Positions 6,299 through 11,855 of a DNA stretch of 11,855 bases are shown one piece after another. The notes beneath the pieces are model-generated. The model did no database searches. It saw only the letters and a list, made by a program, of their open reading frames with translations, and was not told the origin of the DNA. This DNA comes from Microcaldota archaeon (GTDB lineage Archaea; Micrarchaeota; Micrarchaeia; Micrarchaeales; Micrarchaeaceae). The first letter of the stretch is position 1. Each line of letters begins with the position of its first letter. A program made the translations under genes and the position numbers. The stretch is from NCBI GenBank assembly GCA_021800135.1, contig JAJYZH010000008.1, forward strand, positions 1-11,855, in the 5' to 3' direction.

Positions 6299-7534
6299 TT
6301 GCAATTGGTGCTGCATTTGGATGAACTTTTAACGCAAGGAGTGCTGAATATAGGGACGCTTGGCCACATCGACCATGGGAAGACGACACTCGTAAAGGCG
6401 ATAACGCATAAATGGACGGACGTGCACAGCGAGAGCATCAAGAGGAACATGACGATAAAGCTCGGTTATGCTGATGCAATCATAAGAAGATGTGAAAACT
6501 GCGGGGAGCCTGAGGCGTATACAACCCACGATAAGTGCGAGGGATGCAGCGGGGAGGCGAAGCCTGTGCTCAGGATATCGCTGCTTGACGCGCCTGGCCA
6601 CGAGACGCTCATGGCTACTGCGATAGCAGTCGCGAACATGATACATGCGATACTTTTCGTGATCGCTGCAAACGAACCCTGTCCAATGCAGCAGACCAAG
6701 GAGCATCTTATGATAATCAACATATTAGGGATAAAGAACGTAATAATAGTGCAGACCAAGGTGGACCTTGTAGGGAAGGAAGGCGCAACAAAGCACTACA
6801 AGCAGATAAAGGAATTTGTGAAGGGTACCGTGATTGAAAATGCGCCTATCGTACCCGTGATATCAAACCACGAGGCGAACATAGACGTTCTGCTGGAGAT
6901 GATAACGAAGCTCGATTTCCAGAAGGCAGACAGGTCCGCCGATCCTTTTATGTACGTGGCAAGGTCTTTCGATATAAACAAGCCCGGCATGGACGCCGTC
7001 AATATTGAGGGAGGCATTGTAGGCGGCACGATAGTCAAGGGCACTCTGAAGGTCGGCGATGAGATAGAGATAAGGCCAGGTATCAATACTTCGCAGGATG
7101 CGAAAAAGGATAAGTATGAGCCGGTAGTGACAGTTATAAAAGGGATAAACAACGGGAGCGAGGAGATAAAGGAAGCATTCCCGGGGGGCCTTATAGGCAT
7201 ACTTACAGAGATCGATCCTGCTTTCACAAAGGCAGATTCTATGGTAGGGAATGTGGTGGGCCATGTGGGCAAGCTTCCGCCGCTCATCTCTTCAGTAAGC
7301 ATGAAGTTCAACAAGCTCAAGAGGAGCGATATACCTGAGAGGGCCATAACGGAGAACGAACCCCTGATACTCAGCATAGGCACGGCCACGGTGCTCGGTT
7401 TCGTTTCAAGGGTAAAGAGGGATACTGTTGAGGTGAACTTGAAGCACCAGGTCTGCGCGGAGAAGGGGACCAAGGTTGCGATAATGAGGAACTTTTCCCA
7501 AAGGTGGAAGCTTTCCGGATACGGGATAATCTGA
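6299..7534 (+). CDS. eif2g: Translation initiation factor aIF2, gamma subunit (GTPase)
   Basis: The gamma subunit of aIF2 binds GTP and initiator Met-tRNA and carries it to the small ribosomal subunit. Seen from residue 1 at 6299: P-loop GHIDHGKT (22-29), switch 1 region with RNMTIKLGYADA (49-60), a zinc knuckle of Cys65, 68, 80 and 83, switch 2 DAPGHE (97-102) and guanine-specificity motif TKVD (153-156). Beta-barrel domains 2 and 3 follow, ending in the family-typical RWKLSGYGII. The G4 motif normally reads NKxD; here Asn is Thr. No ATG precedes the P-loop in frame. TTG 6299 gives the longest form, while TTG 6317 (MDELLTQGVLNIG) sits six bases after GGTG (6307-6310) and is my preferred start. 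The frame is the same as rpS6e and opens right after that gene's TGA, so the genes are cotranscribed. A short T-rich stretch (TTATTTT) follows the stop. Confidence 0.96.
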   Translation: MQLVLHLDELLTQGVLNIGTLGHIDHGKTTLVKAITHKWTDVHSESIKRNMTIKLGYADAIIRRCENCGEPEAYTTHDKCEGCSGEAKPVLRISLLDAPGHETLMATAIAVANMIHAILFVIAANEPCPMQQTKEHLMIINILGIKNVIIVQTKVDLVGKEGATKHYKQIKEFVKGTVIENAPIVPVISNHEANIDVLLEMITKLDFQKADRSADPFMYVARSFDINKPGMDAVNIEGGIVGGTIVKGTLKVGDEIEIRPGINTSQDAKKDKYEPVVTVIKGINNGSEEIKEAFPGGLIGILTEIDPAFTKADSMVGNVVGHVGKLPPLISSVSMKFNKLKRSDIPERAITENEPLILSIGTATVLGFVSRVKRDTVEVNLKHQVCAEKGTKVAIMRNFSQRWKLSGYGII

Positions 7535-7557
7535 CTTATTTTGCGCCGTAGGAAAGA

Positions 7558-7604
7558 TACCAAAATGGTAAATAACTTATCTGAGCAAGCATACTGATGC
7601 TTAT
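7558..7604 (+). promoter_or_regulatory. Promoter of the CBS-domain gene, with two inverted repeats
   Basis: AAATAACTTATC (7570-7581) is a TATA-like element about 25-30 bases before the ATG at 7605, which would give a leaderless or nearly leaderless mRNA. It is flanked by two short inverted repeats: TACCA-AAA-TGGTA (7558-7570) just upstream, and AAGCAT-ACTG-ATGCTT (7587-7602) between the TATA and the start codon. These are positioned like an activator or repressor site and an operator over the start, but no regulator can be named. Confidence 0.45.
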
Positions 7605-8015
7605 ATGGCTGAAAAGCGGGCTTATGATATAATGGAGAAGGATGTAGTGGCGGTCTCGTCCACCACCTCTATAATCTCCGCGGTTACGCTCTTGGAAAAC
7701 TCGAACGTAGACCTGCTGCCTGTTGTGGATGACGGAAAGCTCGTGGGAATAATAAATGAGGATTCGCTCAGAAGTTTCGCAATCAGGCACAGCAGGGAAG
7801 AGCTTGATGCTCCGATAAAGCCGCTTGTGAAGGAGCCGATATTCGTGGAGGCAAGCGAGAACATAAACGACGTGATCGTAAAGGTTGTGAGGTACAACGT
7901 AACCCGCATACCGGTAGTCGATTCAATCTCCGGCATGAGATGCGTAGGGATAATCAGCGCTTCAGACCTGCTCAAGTCTGCTGGAGGCAGGCTTGGAAAG
8001 GCAGACGCGAAATAG
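7605..8015 (+). CDS. Two-CBS-domain protein
   Basis: The 136 residues consist almost wholly of two CBS repeats (about 5-60 and 70-125), which pair into one Bateman module and usually bind an adenine nucleotide such as AMP, ATP or S-adenosylmethionine. Repeat 1 shows LLPVVDDGKLVGII (37-50); repeat 2 shows RIPVVD (101-106) and VGIISASDLL (114-123). Repeat 2 keeps the (S/T)xxD ribose-contact pattern (Ser118, Asp121). In repeat 1 the same site reads NEDS (51-54), so nucleotide may bind on one side only. There is no attached enzyme, DNA-binding or membrane domain, so it probably acts as a free energy or ligand sensor on a partner. The ATG at 7605 has no Shine-Dalgarno sequence and fits leaderless initiation. 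Its stop lies 5 bp from the convergent alba stop. Partner unknown. Confidence 0.9.
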   Translation: MAEKRAYDIMEKDVVAVSSTTSIISAVTLLENSNVDLLPVVDDGKLVGIINEDSLRSFAIRHSREELDAPIKPLVKEPIFVEASENINDVIVKVVRYNVTRIPVVDSISGMRCVGIISASDLLKSAGGRLGKADAK

Positions 8016-8020
8016 GGGCC

Positions 8021-8338
8021 TTACTTTGCAAGCACGATGTGGATTGCACTGACCTTCGACTTTGTCCCATCCTCGTTCGTGAGTTCCTCTGATGAGGTGT
8101 TGATGCTCTTGGTCTTTATGCTGGGCAGGAACCTGTTTACAGCTATCTCCTTTATGTCGACAGCTTTTGAGATTGCCCTGCCGCGCGCCTTGATCGTAAC
8201 CTCGTTAGCCCCCCCGTTAAACTGTGTAACTACAGCCAACACGTAGTTCATTGTGGGTTTCTTCCCGACGTATATCACATTGTCCCTCTCTTCACCATTG
8301 ATTCCAGACACTCTACCGATTTGTGTTGCTTCGTCCAT
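8021..8338 (-). CDS. albA: Alba DNA/RNA-binding chromatin protein
   Basis: This 105-residue protein is a standard Alba, the small dimeric nucleoid protein that coats DNA and also binds RNA in archaea. The signature VGKKPTMNYVLAV spans 24-36; Lys26 and Lys27 correspond to the acetylatable Lys pair near residues 16-17 in Sulfolobus Alba. It is followed by VTIKARGRAISKAVDI (47-62), then NRFL (68-71) and the last strand SAIHIVLAK (97-105). An N-terminal extension of about 10 residues precedes the core. The ATG at 8338 is the only possible start: no ATG, GTG or TTG lies in frame before the upstream stop at 8378-8380. There is no Shine-Dalgarno sequence near the ATG, although AGGAGGTC occurs 45-52 bases upstream. 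It is a single-gene unit, convergent with the CBS gene. Confidence 0.96.
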   Translation of the reverse strand: MDEATQIGRVSGINGEERDNVIYVGKKPTMNYVLAVVTQFNGGANEVTIKARGRAISKAVDIKEIAVNRFLPSIKTKSINTSSEELTNEDGTKSKVSAIHIVLAK

Positions 8339-8412
8339 TTTATCACAGGTTTTATTGCAAGCAAGGTCGCCGATTTTCTACTGACCTCCTAATTATTTTT
8401 TTGAGTCAAAGG

Positions 8413-8421
8413 CTTATATAC
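8413..8421 (-). promoter_or_regulatory. TATA box of alba
   Basis: On the minus strand the sequence is AAAAAGTATATAAGCC, a good archaeal A-rich upstream element plus TATA. Initiation would fall near 8390, giving a leader of about 50 bases whose very 5' end is AGGAGGTC (8390-8383). The plus-strand face (CTTATATAC) is also TATA-like. A run of seven T (plus strand, 8396-8402) sits between TATA and the predicted start; on the plus strand it could stop read-through from the convergent CBS gene. Confidence 0.55.
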
Positions 8422-8455
8422 TTTTTGAACAGTGCAAGAAATGATTTCTACTACT

Positions 8456-8478
8456 GTGCGCTCACTTCGCACTTTTTT
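8456..8478 (+). terminator. Hairpin followed by six T, overlapping the stop of the 298-residue gene
   Basis: GTGCG (8456-8460) and CGCAC (8468-8472) form a perfect 5-bp stem with a 7-base loop, followed on the plus strand by TTTTTT (8473-8478). This has the shape of an intrinsic terminator for plus-strand transcription. On the minus strand the hairpin spans the TGA stop (8464-8462) of the neighbouring gene and lacks a T tract. It could block antisense transcription into that gene or help end its mRNA. Confidence 0.4.
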
Positions 8479-9358
8479 CTATGTCCCTAACCTCCCTTTC
8501 CACATCTATCTCGAACCCGTGTTCATTCAGGAACTGGAGGGGGTGTGCCATCGCAACTTCCATTATCAGCTTAACTTCCCTTTCTATCCTCTCCTTCTTC
8601 GCTATGCTGGAATAGGAGTTTATAGCAAGGTAAAACCTTTTGAGCAGTTCCCTCGCAAGGCTGAGCATGCGCTCCCTGCCGACTACCCCTTCGTTGATTA
8701 TCCTATCTATTTCGCCTACCTCCCAGCTTTCATCGTCAGATCTGAACACCTTGACAAACGACCTCATGAACTCTGGAGACGCAGCATAGAATACCCTGTA
8801 GAACACCATCCCGAAAGTTGAGTATGACCTCTTCAGTATGACCTCCGAAGCTACCAACCTCTCCGGCCACAGGTCTATGGACTGTATGAAGTCGAAGAGC
8901 GCTTCCAGCTCTTTCTTGGCCTCGGCTGGCTTCACGCCGAGACCGTCCATAAGGTTCTTTACTGCCTTCGCATGCTTCTTGTCTTTCTGCAAAAGCGCTG
9001 AGAAATAGTTTTTATACCACAGGTAGTCATGGCCTACAGGGCGGGACAGCCATTCGTCGGTCATTTCGGATATCCTGTTCTCGGTGTAAAGGAATATGTT
9101 CAGTACAGCGCCTATTGAGCCTGTATCAAACTTGTACCCATTAGGCAGATACACGTTCTTTTTCGTAACTTCTCCCTTTCTCCTCTTCACGTCTATGAAG
9201 CTCAGACCCCGTTTAATGGCATTGATGGGATCACCCTTTATGTATGAGAATATGAATGGCGATACCCACTTTGGGACACCGTACTTTTTCATTATTGGAG
9301 ATACTAGCGTTTCTGCCTTTGCCAATGAATCACCCCATGATTGTTGTCTCGGCAACAT
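8462..9358 (-). CDS. Unrecognised 298-residue helical protein
   Basis: I do not recognise this protein. It is soluble-looking, mostly alpha-helical and rich in charged and aromatic residues (many Trp, Tyr and Phe), with no signal peptide or membrane segment. The N-terminus (about 10-60) is basic and amphipathic, and a basic turn (KRRKGEVTKK) occupies 58-67. The middle has YTENRISEMTDEWL (91-104) and a KDKKHAKAV stretch near 125-133; then come a helix with WPERLVASEVI and a segment RSDDESWEVGEID. These spacings vaguely recall four-helix ferritin-like diiron proteins (ExxH pairs), but one pair would be DxxH and the other would have Trp for His, so the resemblance is weak. The ATG at 9358 follows AAGG by six bases and a minus-strand TATA-like AAAATTATAG (9391-9400), which supports the start. 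It is monocistronic and divergent from kae1. Confidence 0.8.
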   Translation of the reverse strand: MLPRQQSWGDSLAKAETLVSPIMKKYGVPKWVSPFIFSYIKGDPINAIKRGLSFIDVKRRKGEVTKKNVYLPNGYKFDTGSIGAVLNIFLYTENRISEMTDEWLSRPVGHDYLWYKNYFSALLQKDKKHAKAVKNLMDGLGVKPAEAKKELEALFDFIQSIDLWPERLVASEVILKRSYSTFGMVFYRVFYAASPEFMRSFVKVFRSDDESWEVGEIDRIINEGVVGRERMLSLARELLKRFYLAINSYSSIAKKERIEREVKLIMEVAMAHPLQFLNEHGFEIDVEREVRDIEKSAK

Positions 9359-9461
9359 TTTAAACCTTACCGAAAGCTCTGACTATTCTCCTATAATTTT
9401 GAACTGACTGTCTTGGGCACAATTTTAAATGTTAGGCTCCAGAAATAATTGTCACGATTTA
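9359..9461. promoter_or_regulatory. Divergent promoter region between the 298-residue gene and kae1
   Basis: Two TATA-like elements face outward. AAAATTATAG on the minus strand (9391-9400) would start the 298-residue gene near 9370, with AAGG (9365-9368) six bases before its ATG. AATTTTAAATG on the plus strand (9421-9431) would start kae1 near 9450, about 12 bases before the ATG at 9462. No other gene is visible here. Confidence 0.5.
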
Positions 9462-10445
9462 ATGGCAACGGTAGGCATCGAAAGCAGCGCCCATACATTT
9501 GGGGTTGGTGTAGTGGAGGATGGCAGGGTTCTCGCCAACGTGAAGTCGATGTATAGGATATCAGACAGAGGCCTTATACCAATGAAGGTGGCGGATTTTC
9601 ATCAGAAGCATGCAGGCGCGGTGATAAGGCGCGCGCTTAAAGAGGCGGGAGTTGAGAGGGTTGAAGCTGTGGGCTATACTATGGGTCCGGGGCTGGGACC
9701 ATGCCTGAGGGTAGGGCAACTCTCCGCTATTGTTCTTTCCAGGATCACCGGAGCACCGCTTTACCCTGTCAACCATGCGGCAGCGCACGTGGAGATTACA
9801 CGGCATATATACGGGCTCCGCGATCCTCTGGTGCTTTACGTAAGTGGAGGTAACTCCCAGATACTCGGACTTGAGGACAAACCCCAAAAGCACTACCATG
9901 TGTACGGAGAGACATTCGACGTAGGGGTAGGGAACATGCTGGACTCGTTCGCACGGGCGGCGAAACTGAAGCCCGCATGGGGCTCAAGCGTGGCAAGGCT
10001 CGCGGAGGGCGGCAGGTACATCGCCATGCCATACACAGTCAAGGGTATGGACTTCACGTTCACAGGACTTCTAACTAACGCAATGAAACTCCTTAAGAGC
10101 GGAGAAAAGAGGGACGTAGCATTCTCGCTGCAGGAGACTGCGTTCTCGATGCTTTGCGAGGCAACTGAAAGGGCGCTGCTGCTGACTGGAAAGAGGGAGG
10201 TAATAGCATCTGGGGGAGTAGCGCAGAGCAGGAGGCTCAGGGATATGCTTGGCGTGATGGCCAAATCGCACGGGAGGAAGTTCTATGTTGCACCTGACGA
10301 GTTTAATTCTGACAATGGTGCCATGATAGCATTAGTTGCAGAGAAAATGCATACCGCAGTTGGAATGAAGCCCAAAATAAAAGGTAGTGATTATGGTATA
10401 AAGCAGAGATACAGAATAGAGGATTTCATGATAAGATGGGGGTAG
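9462..10445 (+). CDS. kae1: Kae1, catalytic subunit of KEOPS (tRNA t6A synthesis)
   Basis: Kae1 transfers threonylcarbamoyl from threonylcarbamoyl-AMP to A37 of ANN-decoding tRNAs, as part of the KEOPS complex. It is an ASKHA-fold protein. From ATG 9462 it has 327 residues, the normal length, and opens with the family N-terminus VGIESSAHTFGVGVV (4-18). Metal ligands are visible as NHAAAH (His105, His109) and NSDNGAM (Asp284). Other conserved stretches are MGPGLGPCLRVG (74-85), YVSGGNSQI (126-134), GETFDVGVGNMLD (149-161), FTFTGLLTNA (198-207) and ASGGVAQS (249-256). An ATG at 9429 would add 11 residues of non-conserved sequence but lies inside the predicted TATA element, so 9462 is the better start. 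bud32 begins at or just beyond its 3' end. Confidence 0.96.
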   Translation: MATVGIESSAHTFGVGVVEDGRVLANVKSMYRISDRGLIPMKVADFHQKHAGAVIRRALKEAGVERVEAVGYTMGPGLGPCLRVGQLSAIVLSRITGAPLYPVNHAAAHVEITRHIYGLRDPLVLYVSGGNSQILGLEDKPQKHYHVYGETFDVGVGNMLDSFARAAKLKPAWGSSVARLAEGGRYIAMPYTVKGMDFTFTGLLTNAMKLLKSGEKRDVAFSLQETAFSMLCEATERALLLTGKREVIASGGVAQSRRLRDMLGVMAKSHGRKFYVAPDEFNSDNGAMIALVAEKMHTAVGMKPKIKGSDYGIKQRYRIEDFMIRWG

Positions 10446-11074
10446 CTGTGAGGAAGATCTCTGAGGGGGCAGAAGCTGTTATATACGCGGCGAGAATGCT
10501 TGGCAGGAACGTGATTGTAAAGGAGAGAGTAGCAAAGGGTTATAGGATAAAGGAGCTCGATGAGCAGCTTAGGAGGCAGAGGACGAAGACTGAGGCAAAG
10601 ATACAGTCGACGCTTTACGAAAAAGGGGTACGTGTGCCCGGAGTAATCTTAGTCGGGAAATACTTCGTAGTGATGGAGAGGGTCCAAGGGAAGACGCTTA
10701 ACCGTATGGCAGGAGTGGGTAAGGCGCATGACAGAAGGAGTATGGGAATGGCCATGGCAGAGGCAGGAAGGGTACTGGGCACCATACACAGGCTGGGAGT
10801 ATCGCATGGTGACTTTACCACGGCAAACATTATGCAGGACAGATCTGGCAGGCTCTGGGTGATAGATTTTGGGCTTGCGGCATTTACCAATTCTGAAGAG
10901 GAGATGGCGCTTGATGTGCTGCTTATGAAACGCTCTGTAGATAGCGGCATGTATGAACGTTTCATAAAGAGTTATAAGTTGGGGTTTGGAGGTAAGGCTT
11001 CTGCTGTTTTGGGTAGACTGGGCGAGATAGAGAAAAGGGGAAGGTACCAAACAAGGACCCTTGATTCTGCCTGA
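10436..11074 (+). CDS. bud32: Bud32, KEOPS atypical kinase/ATPase
   Basis: Bud32 is the small RIO-like kinase-fold subunit of KEOPS that binds Kae1 and uses ATP to support t6A formation. Visible motifs are glycine loop ISEGAEAVIY (8-17), ATP-contacting Lys29 in VIVKER, RTKTEA with the paired Glu53, catalytic HGDFTTANIM (124-133; Asp126, Asn131) and metal-binding DFG (144-146). The C-terminal EKRGRYQ (199-205) resembles the basic tail of the family that touches Kae1 and tRNA. At 212 residues its length is normal. The ATG at 10436 overlaps kae1 by 10 bp, but GTG 10448 (MRKISEGAEA) follows a GGGG run (10438-10442) by five bases and fits the family start well; it would begin two bases after the kae1 stop. 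Either way the genes are translationally linked. The stop is 3 bp from the convergent gene. Confidence 0.95.
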   Translation: MGVAVRKISEGAEAVIYAARMLGRNVIVKERVAKGYRIKELDEQLRRQRTKTEAKIQSTLYEKGVRVPGVILVGKYFVVMERVQGKTLNRMAGVGKAHDRRSMGMAMAEAGRVLGTIHRLGVSHGDFTTANIMQDRSGRLWVIDFGLAAFTNSEEEMALDVLLMKRSVDSGMYERFIKSYKLGFGGKASAVLGRLGEIEKRGRYQTRTLDSA

Positions 11075-11077
11075 AAA

Positions 11078-11830
11078 TCAAAACCTGCCTGCTACAGTCT
11101 CTACCTGCTGGTAGGAGCTTGCGGGCATGAGCGTCTCTTCAGTTTCGTATGCTTCGCGCGAAAGGAGAAGAAGCAGCAGGGCAACGAATGAGATAGCACT
11201 TATCACGACTGCGTATATCTCGCGGCTGCTTATATAGCTGTAGCTGAAGAGGAGCACGTTGAACGCCCCGACCGTGGTCCCTACGGCGAAGCTTTTACCT
11301 GAATGTATGAATATCAGTATACCTGCGACTATGCTGAAAAGCGATAGGAATAGCCCGAGAAGCGCAGCTGCATACGTGTAGTTTATATCCGCCAGGAAAG
11401 TGAAGAAGCCTACCTCGTTCGCGTAATGCGTTATAAAAACGACCTCTCCGCTCGCCGCGAATATGAAAACCACAAACGAGATTATGAAAAGGAGTGCGGA
11501 AAGCATACTCAGGTTGTTGTACTTGACAGAGGTCTCTACTGCCGCACCTGTAGACACCTTGTCTATGTCCTCAAGGCAATAATAATTGTTCTTGTATTCT
11601 ATTATGTCCTCGTAGCAGAAGGGCCTGTTGCAGTAGTTGCACATTGCGAAGGCAGGCCTCCATGGATGCCATACGCATGACAGCCCTTTTGCGGCATCCC
11701 TGCTCTGCACTTCTGTCCTTGATATAGTGGTCCTTTTGACAGGGCCTGCGCCCCCGTGTTCAAATTCCCCGGATATTATTGATTCTATCTCTCCCTCGTT
11801 AGGCTGAAGCGAGGCATAGATGCTTGCCAT
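11078..11830 (-). CDS. Membrane protein with N-terminal B-box-like zinc site (N-terminus may extend beyond the window)
   Basis: Residues 1-50 are polar and probably disordered. Residues 52-88 hold a compact cysteine/histidine site: Cys52, His55, Cys64, Cys67, Cys72 and Cys85, with Asp75 and Asp88, resembling the B-box-type zinc finger that precedes membrane domains in many prokaryotic proteins of unknown role. About four to five hydrophobic helices follow (roughly 107-127, 137-147 weak, 152-176, 181-198 and 205-223), then a short polar tail. With no signal peptide, the zinc site is most likely cytoplasmic and may recruit a protein partner. The frame stays open upstream of the ATG at 11830 to the window edge (codons for HIESET precede it), so the real start may lie outside. 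The stop is 3 bp from bud32, tail to tail. Function unknown. Confidence 0.75.
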   Translation of the reverse strand: MASIYASLQPNEGEIESIISGEFEHGGAGPVKRTTISRTEVQSRDAAKGLSCVWHPWRPAFAMCNYCNRPFCYEDIIEYKNNYYCLEDIDKVSTGAAVETSVKYNNLSMLSALLFIISFVVFIFAASGEVVFITHYANEVGFFTFLADINYTYAAALLGLFLSLFSIVAGILIFIHSGKSFAVGTTVGAFNVLLFSYSYISSREIYAVVISAISFVALLLLLLSREAYETEETLMPASSYQQVETVAGRF

Positions 11831-11855
11831 AGTCTCGGATTCGATATGCGCAGGC

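Noticed and set aside
6796..7563. Minus-strand open frame (255 codons) opposite aIF2 gamma
   Set aside because: It lies antisense to a well-supported gene, with no recognisable domain or ribosome-binding site of its own.
8432..8821. Plus-strand open frame opposite the 298-residue gene
   Set aside because: The minus-strand gene has a promoter, Shine-Dalgarno sequence and coherent protein composition; the plus frame is aromatic/Pro-rich and passes through the hairpin-T6 element.
9429..9461. Upstream ATG of kae1 at 9429
   Set aside because: It lies in the likely TATA element and would add 11 residues not seen in Kae1; the ATG at 9462 gives the conserved N-terminus.
1..11855. Mobile element, CRISPR array, phage or defence island
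   Set aside because: There are no transposase or integrase motifs, regular spacer repeats, terminal repeats or attachment sites, and no compositional shift between genes that I could notice by eye.

Overview
The window looks like a stretch of core chromosome from an archaeon. It carries archaeal or archaeal/eukaryal housekeeping genes: Cdc48-type AAA ATPase, ribosomal protein S6e, translation factor aIF2 gamma, Alba chromatin protein, and Kae1 and Bud32 of the KEOPS tRNA-modification complex. Promoters are TATA-like, several starts appear to be non-ATG, and AGG (Arg) and ATA (Ile) codons are very common. Short intergenic spaces, small proteins and several unassignable genes suggest a small-genome lineage such as a DPANN/ARMAN-like (Micrarchaeota) archaeon. 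That lineage call is an inference, not a sequence match.

Layout. 1-320: C-terminal end of an unrecognised plus-strand protein. 365-1225 and 1330-3453: two minus-strand genes, an EamA/DMT-type membrane transporter and, upstream of it, a 707-residue HMG-CoA-synthase-family protein about 300 residues longer than normal. 3454-3743: a 290-bp divergent promoter region. 3744-7534: a tight plus-strand cluster of cdc48, rpS6e and aIF2 gamma. 7605-8015: a two-CBS-domain protein with its own promoter. 8021-8338: Alba on the minus strand, tail-to-tail with the CBS gene. 8462-9358: a 298-residue orphan helical protein on the minus strand. 9359-9461: a divergent promoter region. 9462-11074: adjacent or overlapping kae1 and bud32. 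11078-11830: minus-strand membrane protein with an N-terminal B-box-like zinc site, only 3 bp from the bud32 stop; its frame stays open to the window edge.

How the genes fit together. The central cluster joins protein unfolding (Cdc48, with a C-terminal sequence that fits a proteasome-docking HbYX tail) to ribosome assembly and initiator-tRNA delivery (S6e, aIF2 gamma). Kae1 and Bud32 form the catalytic and regulatory pair that makes the t6A tRNA modification. The HMG-CoA synthase relative points to the start of the mevalonate pathway, but no other gene of that pathway is in the window. I see no CRISPR array, insertion sequence, integrase, rRNA or tRNA. The most unusual elements are the enlarged HMG-CoA synthase with its catalytic Glu/Cys/His still present, the orphan 298-residue protein, a hairpin-plus-T6 element overlapping that protein's stop codon, and several unusual start or leader arrangements.
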